The position numbers and the translations under genes were made by a program. This document shows positions 43,352 to 51,047 of a stretch of 64,000 nt of DNA, one piece after another. How positions within the stretch are numbered: the stretch's first letter is position 1; each line of letters opens with the position of its first letter. The DNA is from Flavobacterium limnosediminis JC2902 (GTDB taxonomy: Bacteria > Bacteroidota > Bacteroidia > Flavobacteriales > Flavobacteriaceae), in contig NZ_AVGG01000001.1 of NCBI RefSeq assembly GCF_000498535.1, positions 496,001 to 560,000 on the forward strand, in the 5' to 3' direction. A model generated the notes under the pieces. That model ran no database searches, had not been told where the DNA came from, and saw only the letters and a list, made by a program, of their open reading frames with translations.

Positions 43352-44326
43352 ATGGCTAGAAATAAGAAAATTTTCGGTATTGACATCAGTAAAGACACTT
43401 TTGATGTGGTTGATTCCATGGGGAATTACAATCTGTTTTCCAACAATATGATTGGCTTTTTAAAGTTTTTTGAATTGTTGGACTCCCGCTCGCATTGTGT
43501 CATGGAGGCCACGGGGTATTATCATTATCCTCTGGCTTGCTTTTTAACAGAGAAACATATTGCGGTTTCAGTGGAGAATCCATTGTCGGTCAAACGCTAT
43601 GTCCAAATGAAGTTGAGCCGAATCAAAACCGATAAATCGGATGCAAAAATGATTTGTCTGTATGGTCAGGAACGTGAGTTAAGCCTTTGGAAACGGTATT
43701 CCAAAAATCAATTGCAATGTCTTCAACTCATCAGTTTGCTGGAAACCTATGCGAAACAATCCACCTCTTTAAAGAATAAACTCGAGGATCAGTTGACTTT
43801 AGGAAGCCCCTCCCAGTCAGCGGTAAAATCATTAAAAAGAAGCCTTATGAATTTACAGCAGGAAACGGCAATAATTGAAGCGGAAGCATTGGCATTAGTA
43901 GAATCGGAACACCGACAGATGCTGACAAAACTCGAGAGCATTCCCGGTGTGGGCCGAAAAACAGCCTTGACACTTATTGTACTGACCAATGGGTTCAAGC
44001 GTTTTAAAAGCAGTTCCCAACTGTGTTCTTTTACGGGACTTACCCCTGTAATAAGGCAATCCGGCAGCAGCATAAAGGGGAAAAACCGGATCAGCAAAAT
44101 CGGGAACGGCCGACTGAGAAACCTGCTCTTTATGTGCAGTTTTTCGGCCTGTAAAAGTAACAGGGCTTGTAGAGAATTGTATGAGCGGATTGTCAATAAA
44201 GGCAAAAGCAAGAAATTAGCTTTAATAGCCGTATGCAATAAACTGTTAAAACAGGCATTTGCCATTGCTAAATCCGGAGTGGCATACAATGAAAATTACG
44301 GTAGCACTGTAACGGTAAACCAATAA
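43352..44326 (+). CDS. IS110-family transposase/recombinase
   Basis: A 324-residue DEDD recombinase. The N-terminal RuvC-like domain has Asp11 (FGIDISKDTFDV), Glu52 (VMEATGYYHYPL) and Asp94/Asp97 (KTDKSDAKM). Then comes a coiled central helix and a C-terminal Transposase_20 domain with a helix-hairpin-helix (LESIPGVGRKTALTLI, about 193-208) and RQSGSSIKGKNRISKIGNGRLRNLL, which contains the conserved serine region. Full length for the family with no frameshift, so the element may be active. Confidence 0.96.
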   Translation: MARNKKIFGIDISKDTFDVVDSMGNYNLFSNNMIGFLKFFELLDSRSHCVMEATGYYHYPLACFLTEKHIAVSVENPLSVKRYVQMKLSRIKTDKSDAKMICLYGQERELSLWKRYSKNQLQCLQLISLLETYAKQSTSLKNKLEDQLTLGSPSQSAVKSLKRSLMNLQQETAIIEAEALALVESEHRQMLTKLESIPGVGRKTALTLIVLTNGFKRFKSSSQLCSFTGLTPVIRQSGSSIKGKNRISKIGNGRLRNLLFMCSFSACKSNRACRELYERIVNKGKSKKLALIAVCNKLLKQAFAIAKSGVAYNENYGSTVTVNQ

Positions 44327-44408
44327 AAATTCATTTTTTTATTATTTGAAGAACTGCTGTTAGTTGGCAGAAGATTTTTATCCGGTTTATTTAAATTTTT
44401 GATAACCA

Positions 44409-45464
44409 TTACTCCTCACCGCCATGAGTATGGTAATTCCGTTTGATGAAATTCAGCGCCGCTTCGACTATATCGCCCATCGAAGCCGCATTTCTGAAAT
44501 TCTTGTCGAAAGTAGCCTGATAGGTTTCCTGTCTCAGACGCTCGAAATTAATCGTGGGCGAGAGCTCGTTCGCTTTCATCACCCTCAATAATTCATTCAG
44601 ACGCTCCTCGAAACCGGCTATTCTTCTCACCAAAATGGAACGTTCCTCGTTTTGGTATTGTTCAATGGACGCTTTTTTGAGTTTGTCTTTTACCAATTGC
44701 GTGAAACGGAAATTCTCTTTAAAAAGATGAGGCTTGTACAGTTTGAAATTGCCTTCATAACACTGCTGGTCGAAATCGATGGCCCTAATTTTATAAACAA
44801 TATGGTCGTAATCGTAAATGGGGATGACTACAAAATTATAAGATCGCATATCGCCCAAAAGGCCAATCATACAGCGCTCGTTGAATTTCACAAACTCTTT
44901 TGCGATTTGGGCCTTTTCGTTTTCGGTGCATTTATCCAAATGATGTTTCAGAAAAACATCGCCGGGAATACCCACAATATGCTCTTCAATCAGGGTTTCT
45001 TTGTGCACCAGAAAATTGATACTGTTCGGAGACATGATGTGCTCCAATTCCAGTCCGAAAATCCGTGAAGCATCGGCGATTTTTACATAAAAATGCGTGT
45101 AATTGTCGTTCAGGATATTCCGGATCTTCACCCGGAACGGCTTCGAATTTCCGAACGTACAGAAATCGATGTAATCGATCGTGAGGTTTTTAATGTTGCG
45201 TTCGTCACCGTCGGAATGCAATAACGTATAAATTTTCTTCAGACTTAAATCGATTTCCTTCTTTTCGTTCTCATTATAAAAAACCCTTACCCAAAGCGTG
45301 TCCTCATTATTGGCGTCAAAGACCACAACACTACCTTGAAAACGCAATAGATCATCATAAAAAATGGTTGTCTTTGCCACCCGTCTGTATTTTTCCAGAT
45401 AGGCATAAAGCGCCTTGTTTATCGGGTAGTATTGTTTTTTTAATAACGGACCGTCATTGCTCAT
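44409..45464 (-). CDS. Uncharacterised protein with kinase-like catalytic motifs
   Basis: A 351-residue soluble protein, no signal or TM. Not a family I can name. Residues 204-210 read GDMRSYN, followed about 20 residues later by IRAIDFDQQ (Asp230, Asp232). The spacing of D-x(4)-N and then IDFD resembles the catalytic loop and metal-binding Asp of protein-kinase-like folds (compare HGDxxxxN ... DFG/DFD in aminoglycoside kinases). Upstream, FLVHKETLIEEHIVGIPGDV (152-170) could hold the Lys/Glu and the hinge. The C-terminal third is helical. It lies 33 bp after pyc on the same strand; a TAnnTTTG-like box (45493-45500) precedes it. Kinase-like function is inference. Confidence 0.7.
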   Translation of the reverse strand: MSNDGPLLKKQYYPINKALYAYLEKYRRVAKTTIFYDDLLRFQGSVVVFDANNEDTLWVRVFYNENEKKEIDLSLKKIYTLLHSDGDERNIKNLTIDYIDFCTFGNSKPFRVKIRNILNDNYTHFYVKIADASRIFGLELEHIMSPNSINFLVHKETLIEEHIVGIPGDVFLKHHLDKCTENEKAQIAKEFVKFNERCMIGLLGDMRSYNFVVIPIYDYDHIVYKIRAIDFDQQCYEGNFKLYKPHLFKENFRFTQLVKDKLKKASIEQYQNEERSILVRRIAGFEERLNELLRVMKANELSPTINFERLRQETYQATFDKNFRNAASMGDIVEAALNFIKRNYHTHGGEE

Positions 45465-45497
45465 GGTGTTGTTTTTACATTTAACCGTATTCCAAAA

Positions 45498-48400
45498 TTA
45501 CTGAATCTGCATCACACAGTCATCCTGTTCGATCATGGAATTTTGCTTCAATATGATTTTAGCCACCTTCCCGTTTTTGGGAGCGCAGATTGTAGTTTCC
45601 ATCTTCATGGCTTCGATTACGAACAGAGGTTTATCTTTTTCCACTTCTTCATTTTCAGTCACCAGTATTTTAACCAATCGTCCCTGTAACGGGGCGCCTA
45701 TATCATCGGATCCTGAAACTTTCGCATTGGCCTCTCTGACGGATTTAACCGAATTGTCTTTAATCACGATATTTCGGGTCTGCCCGTTAATCTGGAAATA
45801 CACTTCCCGGAAACCATCTTCGTTGGGTTCACTCATATAACGGAAATCAATCAGCATGTTTTTTCCCGAATCGAGGTTAACAATGAGCTCTTCGTTGGTT
45901 TTGAGTGGATAATAAAAATACGGCGTCGGAAGCTTTTCGATATTTCCGAAATACTTTCTGAATTTGTAAAAATCTTCGAAAACTTTCGGGAACATGATGT
46001 ATGACAACAAATCCTCCATTGTAAGCTTATCGTCAAATTTCTGATGAAACAGCTGCAATTCCACATCAAAATCGATCGGTTTTAAATGCGCATTGGGTCT
46101 TTCGGTATACGGGATTTCATTTTTCAGAATCATATTCTGTAACGCTTTAGGGAATCCTCCATAGGGCTGACCCAAATCGCCACGGAAAAGCTGTTTCACC
46201 GAATCGGGAAAAGCGAGCGTATCCCCTTTCTCCATCACATCGGCTGCCGTTAAATTATTCGACGTCATGAACAACGCCATGTCCCCCACCACTTTTGAAG
46301 ACGGAGTTACTTTTACGATATCCCCGAACAACTCATTCACCACCACATAATTCTGTTTGATGGTTTCAAACTTGTCTTCCAGTCCCAACGATCGGGCCTG
46401 CGGTAATAAATTGGAATACTGTCCGCCCGGAATTTCGTGGTCATACACCTCAGCTGTTCCCGCTTTAAGTTCACTTTCAAACGGATAATAGTATTCGCGC
46501 ACCACTTCAAAATAATTGGAATACTCATTCAGTTTTTTAAGATTAACCGGATTTTCCCTTTCCGTGCCGTGCATAATCGCTACCAACGAATTAAAATTCG
46601 GTTGTGAAGTCAGACCGCTCATCGAAGCCAGGGCTACATCAACCACATCAACGCCTGCTTCAATCGCTTTTATTAAAGTAGTTGATTGCACCGAAGATGT
46701 ATCGTGCGTATGCAGATGAATCGGGATGGAAATATTTTTCTTCAGCTCCTTAATCAGGATTTCAGCCGCATACGGTTTCAGCAATCCGGCCATGTCTTTT
46801 ATTGCCAGCATATGGGCTCCAGCTGCTTCGAGTTCTTTCGCCAGATCGATGTAATACTGAAGATTGAATTTTTGTCGGTCCGGATTCAGAAAATCGCCGG
46901 TATAACAGATGCAGGCCTCGGCAATCGAATTCGTTTTTTCGCGAACCATTTTTATGCTATGGGACATGCCTTCAATCCAATTCAGTGAATCGAAAATCCG
47001 GAAAACATCGATTCCGTTTTCGGCACTTTTTATGATGAATTGTTCCAGTACGTTGTCGGGATACGCCGCATAACCCACCGCATTACTGCCACGGAAGAGC
47101 ATCTGCAGTAAAATATTCGGAAGCGCTTTCCGGATCAAACGCAAACGCTCCCACGGATCTTCATGCAGAAAACGCATGGTTACATCAAAAGTGGCGCCGC
47201 CCCAGACTTCCATGGAAAACAGTTGCGGGAAATTCTTGGCAATGCCTTCGGTCACTTTCAGCATATCGTAATTACGCAGTCGGGTGGCAAAAAGCGACTG
47301 GTGTGCATCTCGTAAAGTCGTGTCGGTATAAAAAATTTTCTTTTCGTTTTTGATATAATCGATGAAGGCTTCCCTTCCCATTTCGGTAAGCAAGTCCTTG
47401 GTTCCTTTTGGAAAATCTTCCCGGTCAACTTCCGGAATAATTGGTGTTCTGAAAACTTTTTCGGGATCATATTTCATTACATCGGGATGTCCGTTTACTT
47501 TCAGTTCCGCAAGGTATTTCAGCATTTTGGTACCGCGGTCGTTGAAATACTCCGGATCGGGAATCGTTAACTGCGGATTTTCCTGAATGAAATTCACTGT
47601 AGCTTTCCCATCGCGGAAAATATCATTCGTTAATACATTAATCAGGAAAGGCATGTTGGTTTTCACCCCGCGTATCCTGAATTCTTCCAGGGTTCTTCGC
47701 AAACGGTCGGAAGCGCCTTTCAGGGTTCGGCCACTCGAGGAAACTTTCACGAGCATCGAATCGAAAAAAGGAGAAACCGTTACCCCGGTATAGCAATTCC
47801 CTTCGTCCAAGCGGATTCCATAACCACCGGCATTTCGGTAGGCGATGATGGTTCCGTAATCGGGTTTGAAATCGTGTTCGATATCTTCGGTAGTAATACG
47901 GCATTGGATCGCCCAACCCTTGCATTGGATGTCTTCTTGCTTGTGGATAAAAATCTGGCTGTGCGTGAGCGGATGACCAGCCGCGATAATGATTTGCGAT
48001 CGGACTAGGTCGATGCCGGTAACTTCTTCGGTGATGGTGTGCTCTACCTGTATGCGCGGATTGACTTCTATGAAATAAACATTTTCGTCTTTGTCTACCA
48101 GAAACTCCACGGTTCCGGCATTGTTGTAATTGACATGTTTTGCGATTTTTAAAGCATAGTCATACAATTTTTGTTTTGTCTCGACTTTAAGAATGGAAGG
48201 TGCGATCTCGATGACTTTCTGGAATCGGCGCTGCACGGAACAGTCCCTTTCGTAGAGATGGACAATGTTTCCGAAATTATCGCCCAGAATCTGCACCTCA
48301 ACGTGTTTCGGGTTATCGATAAATTTTTCCAAAAACAGGGTGTCGTCTCCAAAGGCTTTTAGGGCTTCGCTTTTGGCGTTATGAAAGGCGTTCTGCATCT

Positions 48401-48944
48401 CATCGGTATTGCGAACCACGCGCATACCTCTTCCACCACCGCCCGCTGCCGCTTTTAACATTACGGGATAACCGATTATTTCAGCCTCATCCAAGGCATT
48501 TTCCAGGCAATTTAAATCATTTTTCGAATCGGTGATGACCGGAACCCCGATATCTGTAGCCACTTTTTTGGCCGCCACTTTATCCCCTAATTGCATCATG
48601 GCTTCTTTGCGCGGACCAATAAAAATGATGCCTTCCTCTTCACATCTTCGGACAAAATCGACATTCTCCGATAAAAATCCGTAGCCGGGATGAATAGCAT
48701 CCACCTGATTGGCTTTGGCTACTTTTATGATTTCTTCGATATCCAGATACGGTTTCAGTGGTTCGGAACCATCGCCTATCTGAAAACTCTGGTCGGCTTT
48801 AAACCGATGCAGTGAATACCGATCTTCGTGTGTAAAAACGGCTACCGTATCGATTTTCAATTCCGTGGCCGCCCTAAAAACACGTATTGCAATTTCTCCT
48901 CTGTTGGCAACTAGTACCTTTTTAATTGTAAGATTATCAGCCAT
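45498..48944 (-). CDS. pyc: Pyruvate carboxylase
   Basis: Biotin-dependent anaplerotic enzyme making oxaloacetate from pyruvate, bicarbonate and ATP. The frame is open to 49046, but the ATG at 48944 gives MADNLTIKKVLVANRGEIAIRV, the usual start, and 1148 residues, the normal length of the single-chain enzyme. Biotin carboxylase domain about 1-450 (AAAGGGGRGMRVV; EVNPRIQVEHTITEEVTG), carboxyltransferase about 530-810 (DTTLRDAHQSLFATRLR; GGATFDVTMRFL), PYC-specific allosteric region, and a C-terminal biotinyl domain with AMKMET, Lys1114 being the biotin site. The kinase-like orphan follows downstream. Confidence 0.98.
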   Translation of the reverse strand: MADNLTIKKVLVANRGEIAIRVFRAATELKIDTVAVFTHEDRYSLHRFKADQSFQIGDGSEPLKPYLDIEEIIKVAKANQVDAIHPGYGFLSENVDFVRRCEEEGIIFIGPRKEAMMQLGDKVAAKKVATDIGVPVITDSKNDLNCLENALDEAEIIGYPVMLKAAAGGGGRGMRVVRNTDEMQNAFHNAKSEALKAFGDDTLFLEKFIDNPKHVEVQILGDNFGNIVHLYERDCSVQRRFQKVIEIAPSILKVETKQKLYDYALKIAKHVNYNNAGTVEFLVDKDENVYFIEVNPRIQVEHTITEEVTGIDLVRSQIIIAAGHPLTHSQIFIHKQEDIQCKGWAIQCRITTEDIEHDFKPDYGTIIAYRNAGGYGIRLDEGNCYTGVTVSPFFDSMLVKVSSSGRTLKGASDRLRRTLEEFRIRGVKTNMPFLINVLTNDIFRDGKATVNFIQENPQLTIPDPEYFNDRGTKMLKYLAELKVNGHPDVMKYDPEKVFRTPIIPEVDREDFPKGTKDLLTEMGREAFIDYIKNEKKIFYTDTTLRDAHQSLFATRLRNYDMLKVTEGIAKNFPQLFSMEVWGGATFDVTMRFLHEDPWERLRLIRKALPNILLQMLFRGSNAVGYAAYPDNVLEQFIIKSAENGIDVFRIFDSLNWIEGMSHSIKMVREKTNSIAEACICYTGDFLNPDRQKFNLQYYIDLAKELEAAGAHMLAIKDMAGLLKPYAAEILIKELKKNISIPIHLHTHDTSSVQSTTLIKAIEAGVDVVDVALASMSGLTSQPNFNSLVAIMHGTERENPVNLKKLNEYSNYFEVVREYYYPFESELKAGTAEVYDHEIPGGQYSNLLPQARSLGLEDKFETIKQNYVVVNELFGDIVKVTPSSKVVGDMALFMTSNNLTAADVMEKGDTLAFPDSVKQLFRGDLGQPYGGFPKALQNMILKNEIPYTERPNAHLKPIDFDVELQLFHQKFDDKLTMEDLLSYIMFPKVFEDFYKFRKYFGNIEKLPTPYFYYPLKTNEELIVNLDSGKNMLIDFRYMSEPNEDGFREVYFQINGQTRNIVIKDNSVKSVREANAKVSGSDDIGAPLQGRLVKILVTENEEVEKDKPLFVIEAMKMETTICAPKNGKVAKIILKQNSMIEQDDCVMQIQ

Positions 48945-49114
48945 AATTGTAACACATTTTGAGTTAGTATAAACTGCTTCATTTTCATATTCACTTAAAT
49001 TTAAACAGTAAAAATGAATAAAACACATATAGTCTGTGAACTGCAAATTTTTCCATTTTAAGTGAAAAAAAAAGGCAATTACAAACGGTTACAAATTATT
49101 TCGGATTGATTTTG

Positions 49115-50026
49115 TTAATCCTGAACGATAAAATTTTTGGGATCCTTTTTATGGAATTCGGGTTGAAGGGTAACATGATTAATACCGAATTTTTCGTAAA
49201 GCACTTCTTCAACTTCCTGCACTATCCGATTGAATTCACTCATCGGAATATCATGGGAACAATCGAGATGGGCCTCGAGGTGCAATTCCTCTTCGTTGAG
49301 ATGCCAGACATGAATATGATGCAGTTTGCTTACACCGGGAATTTTGTGCACTTCGCGAACAATTTCCTTAACATCGATGTGTTCCGGAGTGAAAAGCATC
49401 AGCATTTTTACGGATTTTTTAAGGACATCGGCACCCACGACAATCAGGTAAACGGCTATGAACAGGGTCAGCACGCTGTCAATCCAATAAATATGATAGT
49501 ATTTCATCAGTAAACCGCCCGCTAAAACCGCTACGGAAGCCAGCATATCGGTGAGCAGATGGAGGTATGCCGATTTCATGTTCAGGTTATGATTGGCGTC
49601 CTTTTTAAGCAGTAAAACCGAAGCACCATTGGCAACAATTCCGAGCAATGCCAGCCAGATTACAATGCCGGAAGCAATTTCCTGCGGGTGAAAAAACCTG
49701 CCTATCGCTTCATAGATAAGGTACAAGGCAACGATGACCAAGGTAAAGGAATTGACAAAAGCGGCAATCAATTCGGCACGTTTGAATCCAAAGGTCTGAT
49801 TGATGGATGCTTTTTGTCGGGACAATTTATGGGCGACATAACTGAACAAAAGGGAAAGTACGTCGCTGAAGTTGTGCAACGCATCGGAAATCAGCGCAAG
49901 ACTCCCGGAAAATAGTCCACCAACTACCTGCGCAACCGTAATAATCACATTCAACGCTATGGAATAAACCAGGTTTTTGGCTTCCACGCGGTGTTTGTGA
50001 ATCCGGTGATCGTGTTGGTGTTCCAT
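49115..50026 (-). CDS. Cation diffusion facilitator (CzcD/ZitB-like) metal exporter
   Basis: A 303-residue CDF transporter that exchanges Zn2+ or related divalent metals for protons at the inner membrane. The His-rich N-terminus MEHQHDHRIHKHR, six TMs, the TM2 metal motif SDALHNFSD and TM5 HLLTDMLASVAVL provide the HxxxD/DxxxD site; the C-terminal about 90 residues form the cytoplasmic dimerisation domain. A composite inverted repeat lies upstream of its start. Confidence 0.95.
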   Translation of the reverse strand: MEHQHDHRIHKHRVEAKNLVYSIALNVIITVAQVVGGLFSGSLALISDALHNFSDVLSLLFSYVAHKLSRQKASINQTFGFKRAELIAAFVNSFTLVIVALYLIYEAIGRFFHPQEIASGIVIWLALLGIVANGASVLLLKKDANHNLNMKSAYLHLLTDMLASVAVLAGGLLMKYYHIYWIDSVLTLFIAVYLIVVGADVLKKSVKMLMLFTPEHIDVKEIVREVHKIPGVSKLHHIHVWHLNEEELHLEAHLDCSHDIPMSEFNRIVQEVEEVLYEKFGINHVTLQPEFHKKDPKNFIVQD

Positions 50027-50030
50027 TTTT

Positions 50031-50136
50031 CAGACTTCTTAGATTGTTAGACAATTTAGATTCTTAGACTTTGATAATTTATCCTACTTTCCGATAATCT
50101 AAATTGTCTAAGTAGTCTAAGAATCTAAGCAGTCTG
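50031..50136. repeat. Composite inverted repeat of TCTAA/TTAGA units
   Basis: The CDF-rpiB gap is almost wholly an imperfect palindrome. GACAATTTAGATT (50050-50062) is an exact inverse of AATCTAAATTGTC (50096-50108), and the outer arms 50031-50052 and 50115-50136 pair at 20 of 22 positions. Each arm is itself a degenerate run of about 8-nt units (CTTAGATT, GTTAGACA, TCTTAGAC). It may terminate or stabilise the rpiB transcript. There is no T-tract typical of a terminator. Confidence 0.75.
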
Positions 50137-50143
50137 ATAATCT

Positions 50144-50575
50144 CTATTGACAAGCAATTTTGTTTACTCTGGTCGCGTGTCTTCCGCCTTCAAAATCGGT
50201 AGTTAAAAATGTGTCTACCATTTCTACGGCCTGTTTGATATTGGTATAACGTGCCGGGATACTGATCACGTTGGCATCATTGTGCTGACGGGCCAAAGCG
50301 GCAATTTCGTTCATCCAGCACAAAGCCGCGCGAACGCCTTGGTGTTTGTTGGCTGAAATAGCAATTCCGTTTCCGCTTCCGCAGATGATAATACCGAAAT
50401 TAGCGGTTCCGTTTTCCACGTCGTTGGCTACCGCGTGACCGAAATCAGGGTAATCCACACTGTCAAAAGTATCGGTTCCGTGATTGATAATAGTGTACCC
50501 TTTCGCTTCCAGATGTTCAGCGATGGCTTTTTTGTAATCCGGTCCTGCGTGGTCGTTTCCTATTGAAATTTTCAT
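50144..50575 (-). CDS. rpiB: Ribose-5-phosphate isomerase B
   Basis: Interconverts ribose-5-phosphate and ribulose-5-phosphate in the pentose phosphate pathway. A 143-residue RpiB/LacAB-type protein: GNDHAGPDYKK at 5-15, HGTDTFDSVDYPDFG, the anion-hole loop ICGSGNGIAISANK containing the catalytic Cys, and RQHNDANVISIPARY. Length is normal. The -7-like box TACCTTTG is at 50605-50612 on the minus strand. Confidence 0.97.
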   Translation of the reverse strand: MKISIGNDHAGPDYKKAIAEHLEAKGYTIINHGTDTFDSVDYPDFGHAVANDVENGTANFGIIICGSGNGIAISANKHQGVRAALCWMNEIAALARQHNDANVISIPARYTNIKQAVEMVDTFLTTDFEGGRHATRVNKIACQ

Positions 50576-50604
50576 GCTGTATTGTGTTTTGCAGTTATTT
50601 TGTA

Positions 50605-50612
50605 CAAAGGTA
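50605..50612 (-). promoter_or_regulatory. Candidate -7 box of rpiB
   Basis: The minus strand reads TACCTTTG (TAnnTTTG), 29 bp before the ATG, in the 39-bp gap after the DUF2007 gene. CAAA (TTTG on the minus strand) occurs upstream only at 14 bp spacing. Confidence 0.4.
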
Positions 50613-50614
50613 AT

Positions 50615-50854
50615 TCAAACGATTTTCAAATTCGAATCACCACTCAAATTATTTAAAATTTCCTGAACCGTTTCCACATCATTCGGATGTACTTTCAATT
50701 TGATACCGCCCAGCGCCTGCGAATACATCGGTACAATATTCATCATCGTTTCATTCTCAAAGAAATACTGGATTTCTGATTGGTCCAAAAGATGTTTCAG
50801 CACAGTAATTTCGTGCGGATACTCGAAAACGGCAACGGTTATAAATTCAGTCAT
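50615..50854 (-). CDS. DUF2007 small protein
   Basis: A 79-residue protein of the DUF2007 family (putative signal-transducing proteins): FEYPHEITVLKHLLDQSEIQYFFENE, then GGIKLKVHPNDVETVQEIL, the ferredoxin-like alpha-beta pattern in which an L-x-x-x-GI helix-strand is followed by a V-x-x-x-D-x-x-x-A/V motif. Function is unknown; it lies upstream of rpiB on the same strand. Confidence 0.85.
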   Translation of the reverse strand: MTEFITVAVFEYPHEITVLKHLLDQSEIQYFFENETMMNIVPMYSQALGGIKLKVHPNDVETVQEILNNLSGDSNLKIV

Positions 50855-51047
50855 AAAAAATCTTTTCCTAAAGATACAAAAGTTATTTTTAGCATAAATA
50901 TTACGCTTTAACCTTAAAAATCTTAATAGTTATTCGTAATTTTCAGCATTATTAAGAAATGACACGAGCTATAATCCATCAAAAAACAAATCTTTATAGC
51001 GAACTGCATCTGACCAATAAAAAACAATAGAAAAGAACAGATGACCT

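Larger units (their letters stand above)
43013..44382 (+). mobile_element. IS110-family insertion sequence (ends approximate)
   Basis: The element consists of a structured non-coding leader (about 43020-43351), the transposase (43352-44326) and a short right end. IS110 members lack classical terminal inverted repeats, so exact ends are not visible; both neighbours are intact, limiting the element to 43010-44408. The coordinates given use an 8-bp TTTTTATC present at 43013-43020 and 44375-44382, which may be coincidence in AT-rich DNA. A long upstream non-coding end is the arrangement of the IS110 (not IS1111) subgroup. Confidence 0.7.

Noticed and set aside
48945..49046. 34-residue N-terminal extension of pyruvate carboxylase
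   Set aside because: Not part of the family; the ATG at 48944 yields the normal 1148-residue protein starting just before VLVANRGEIA.
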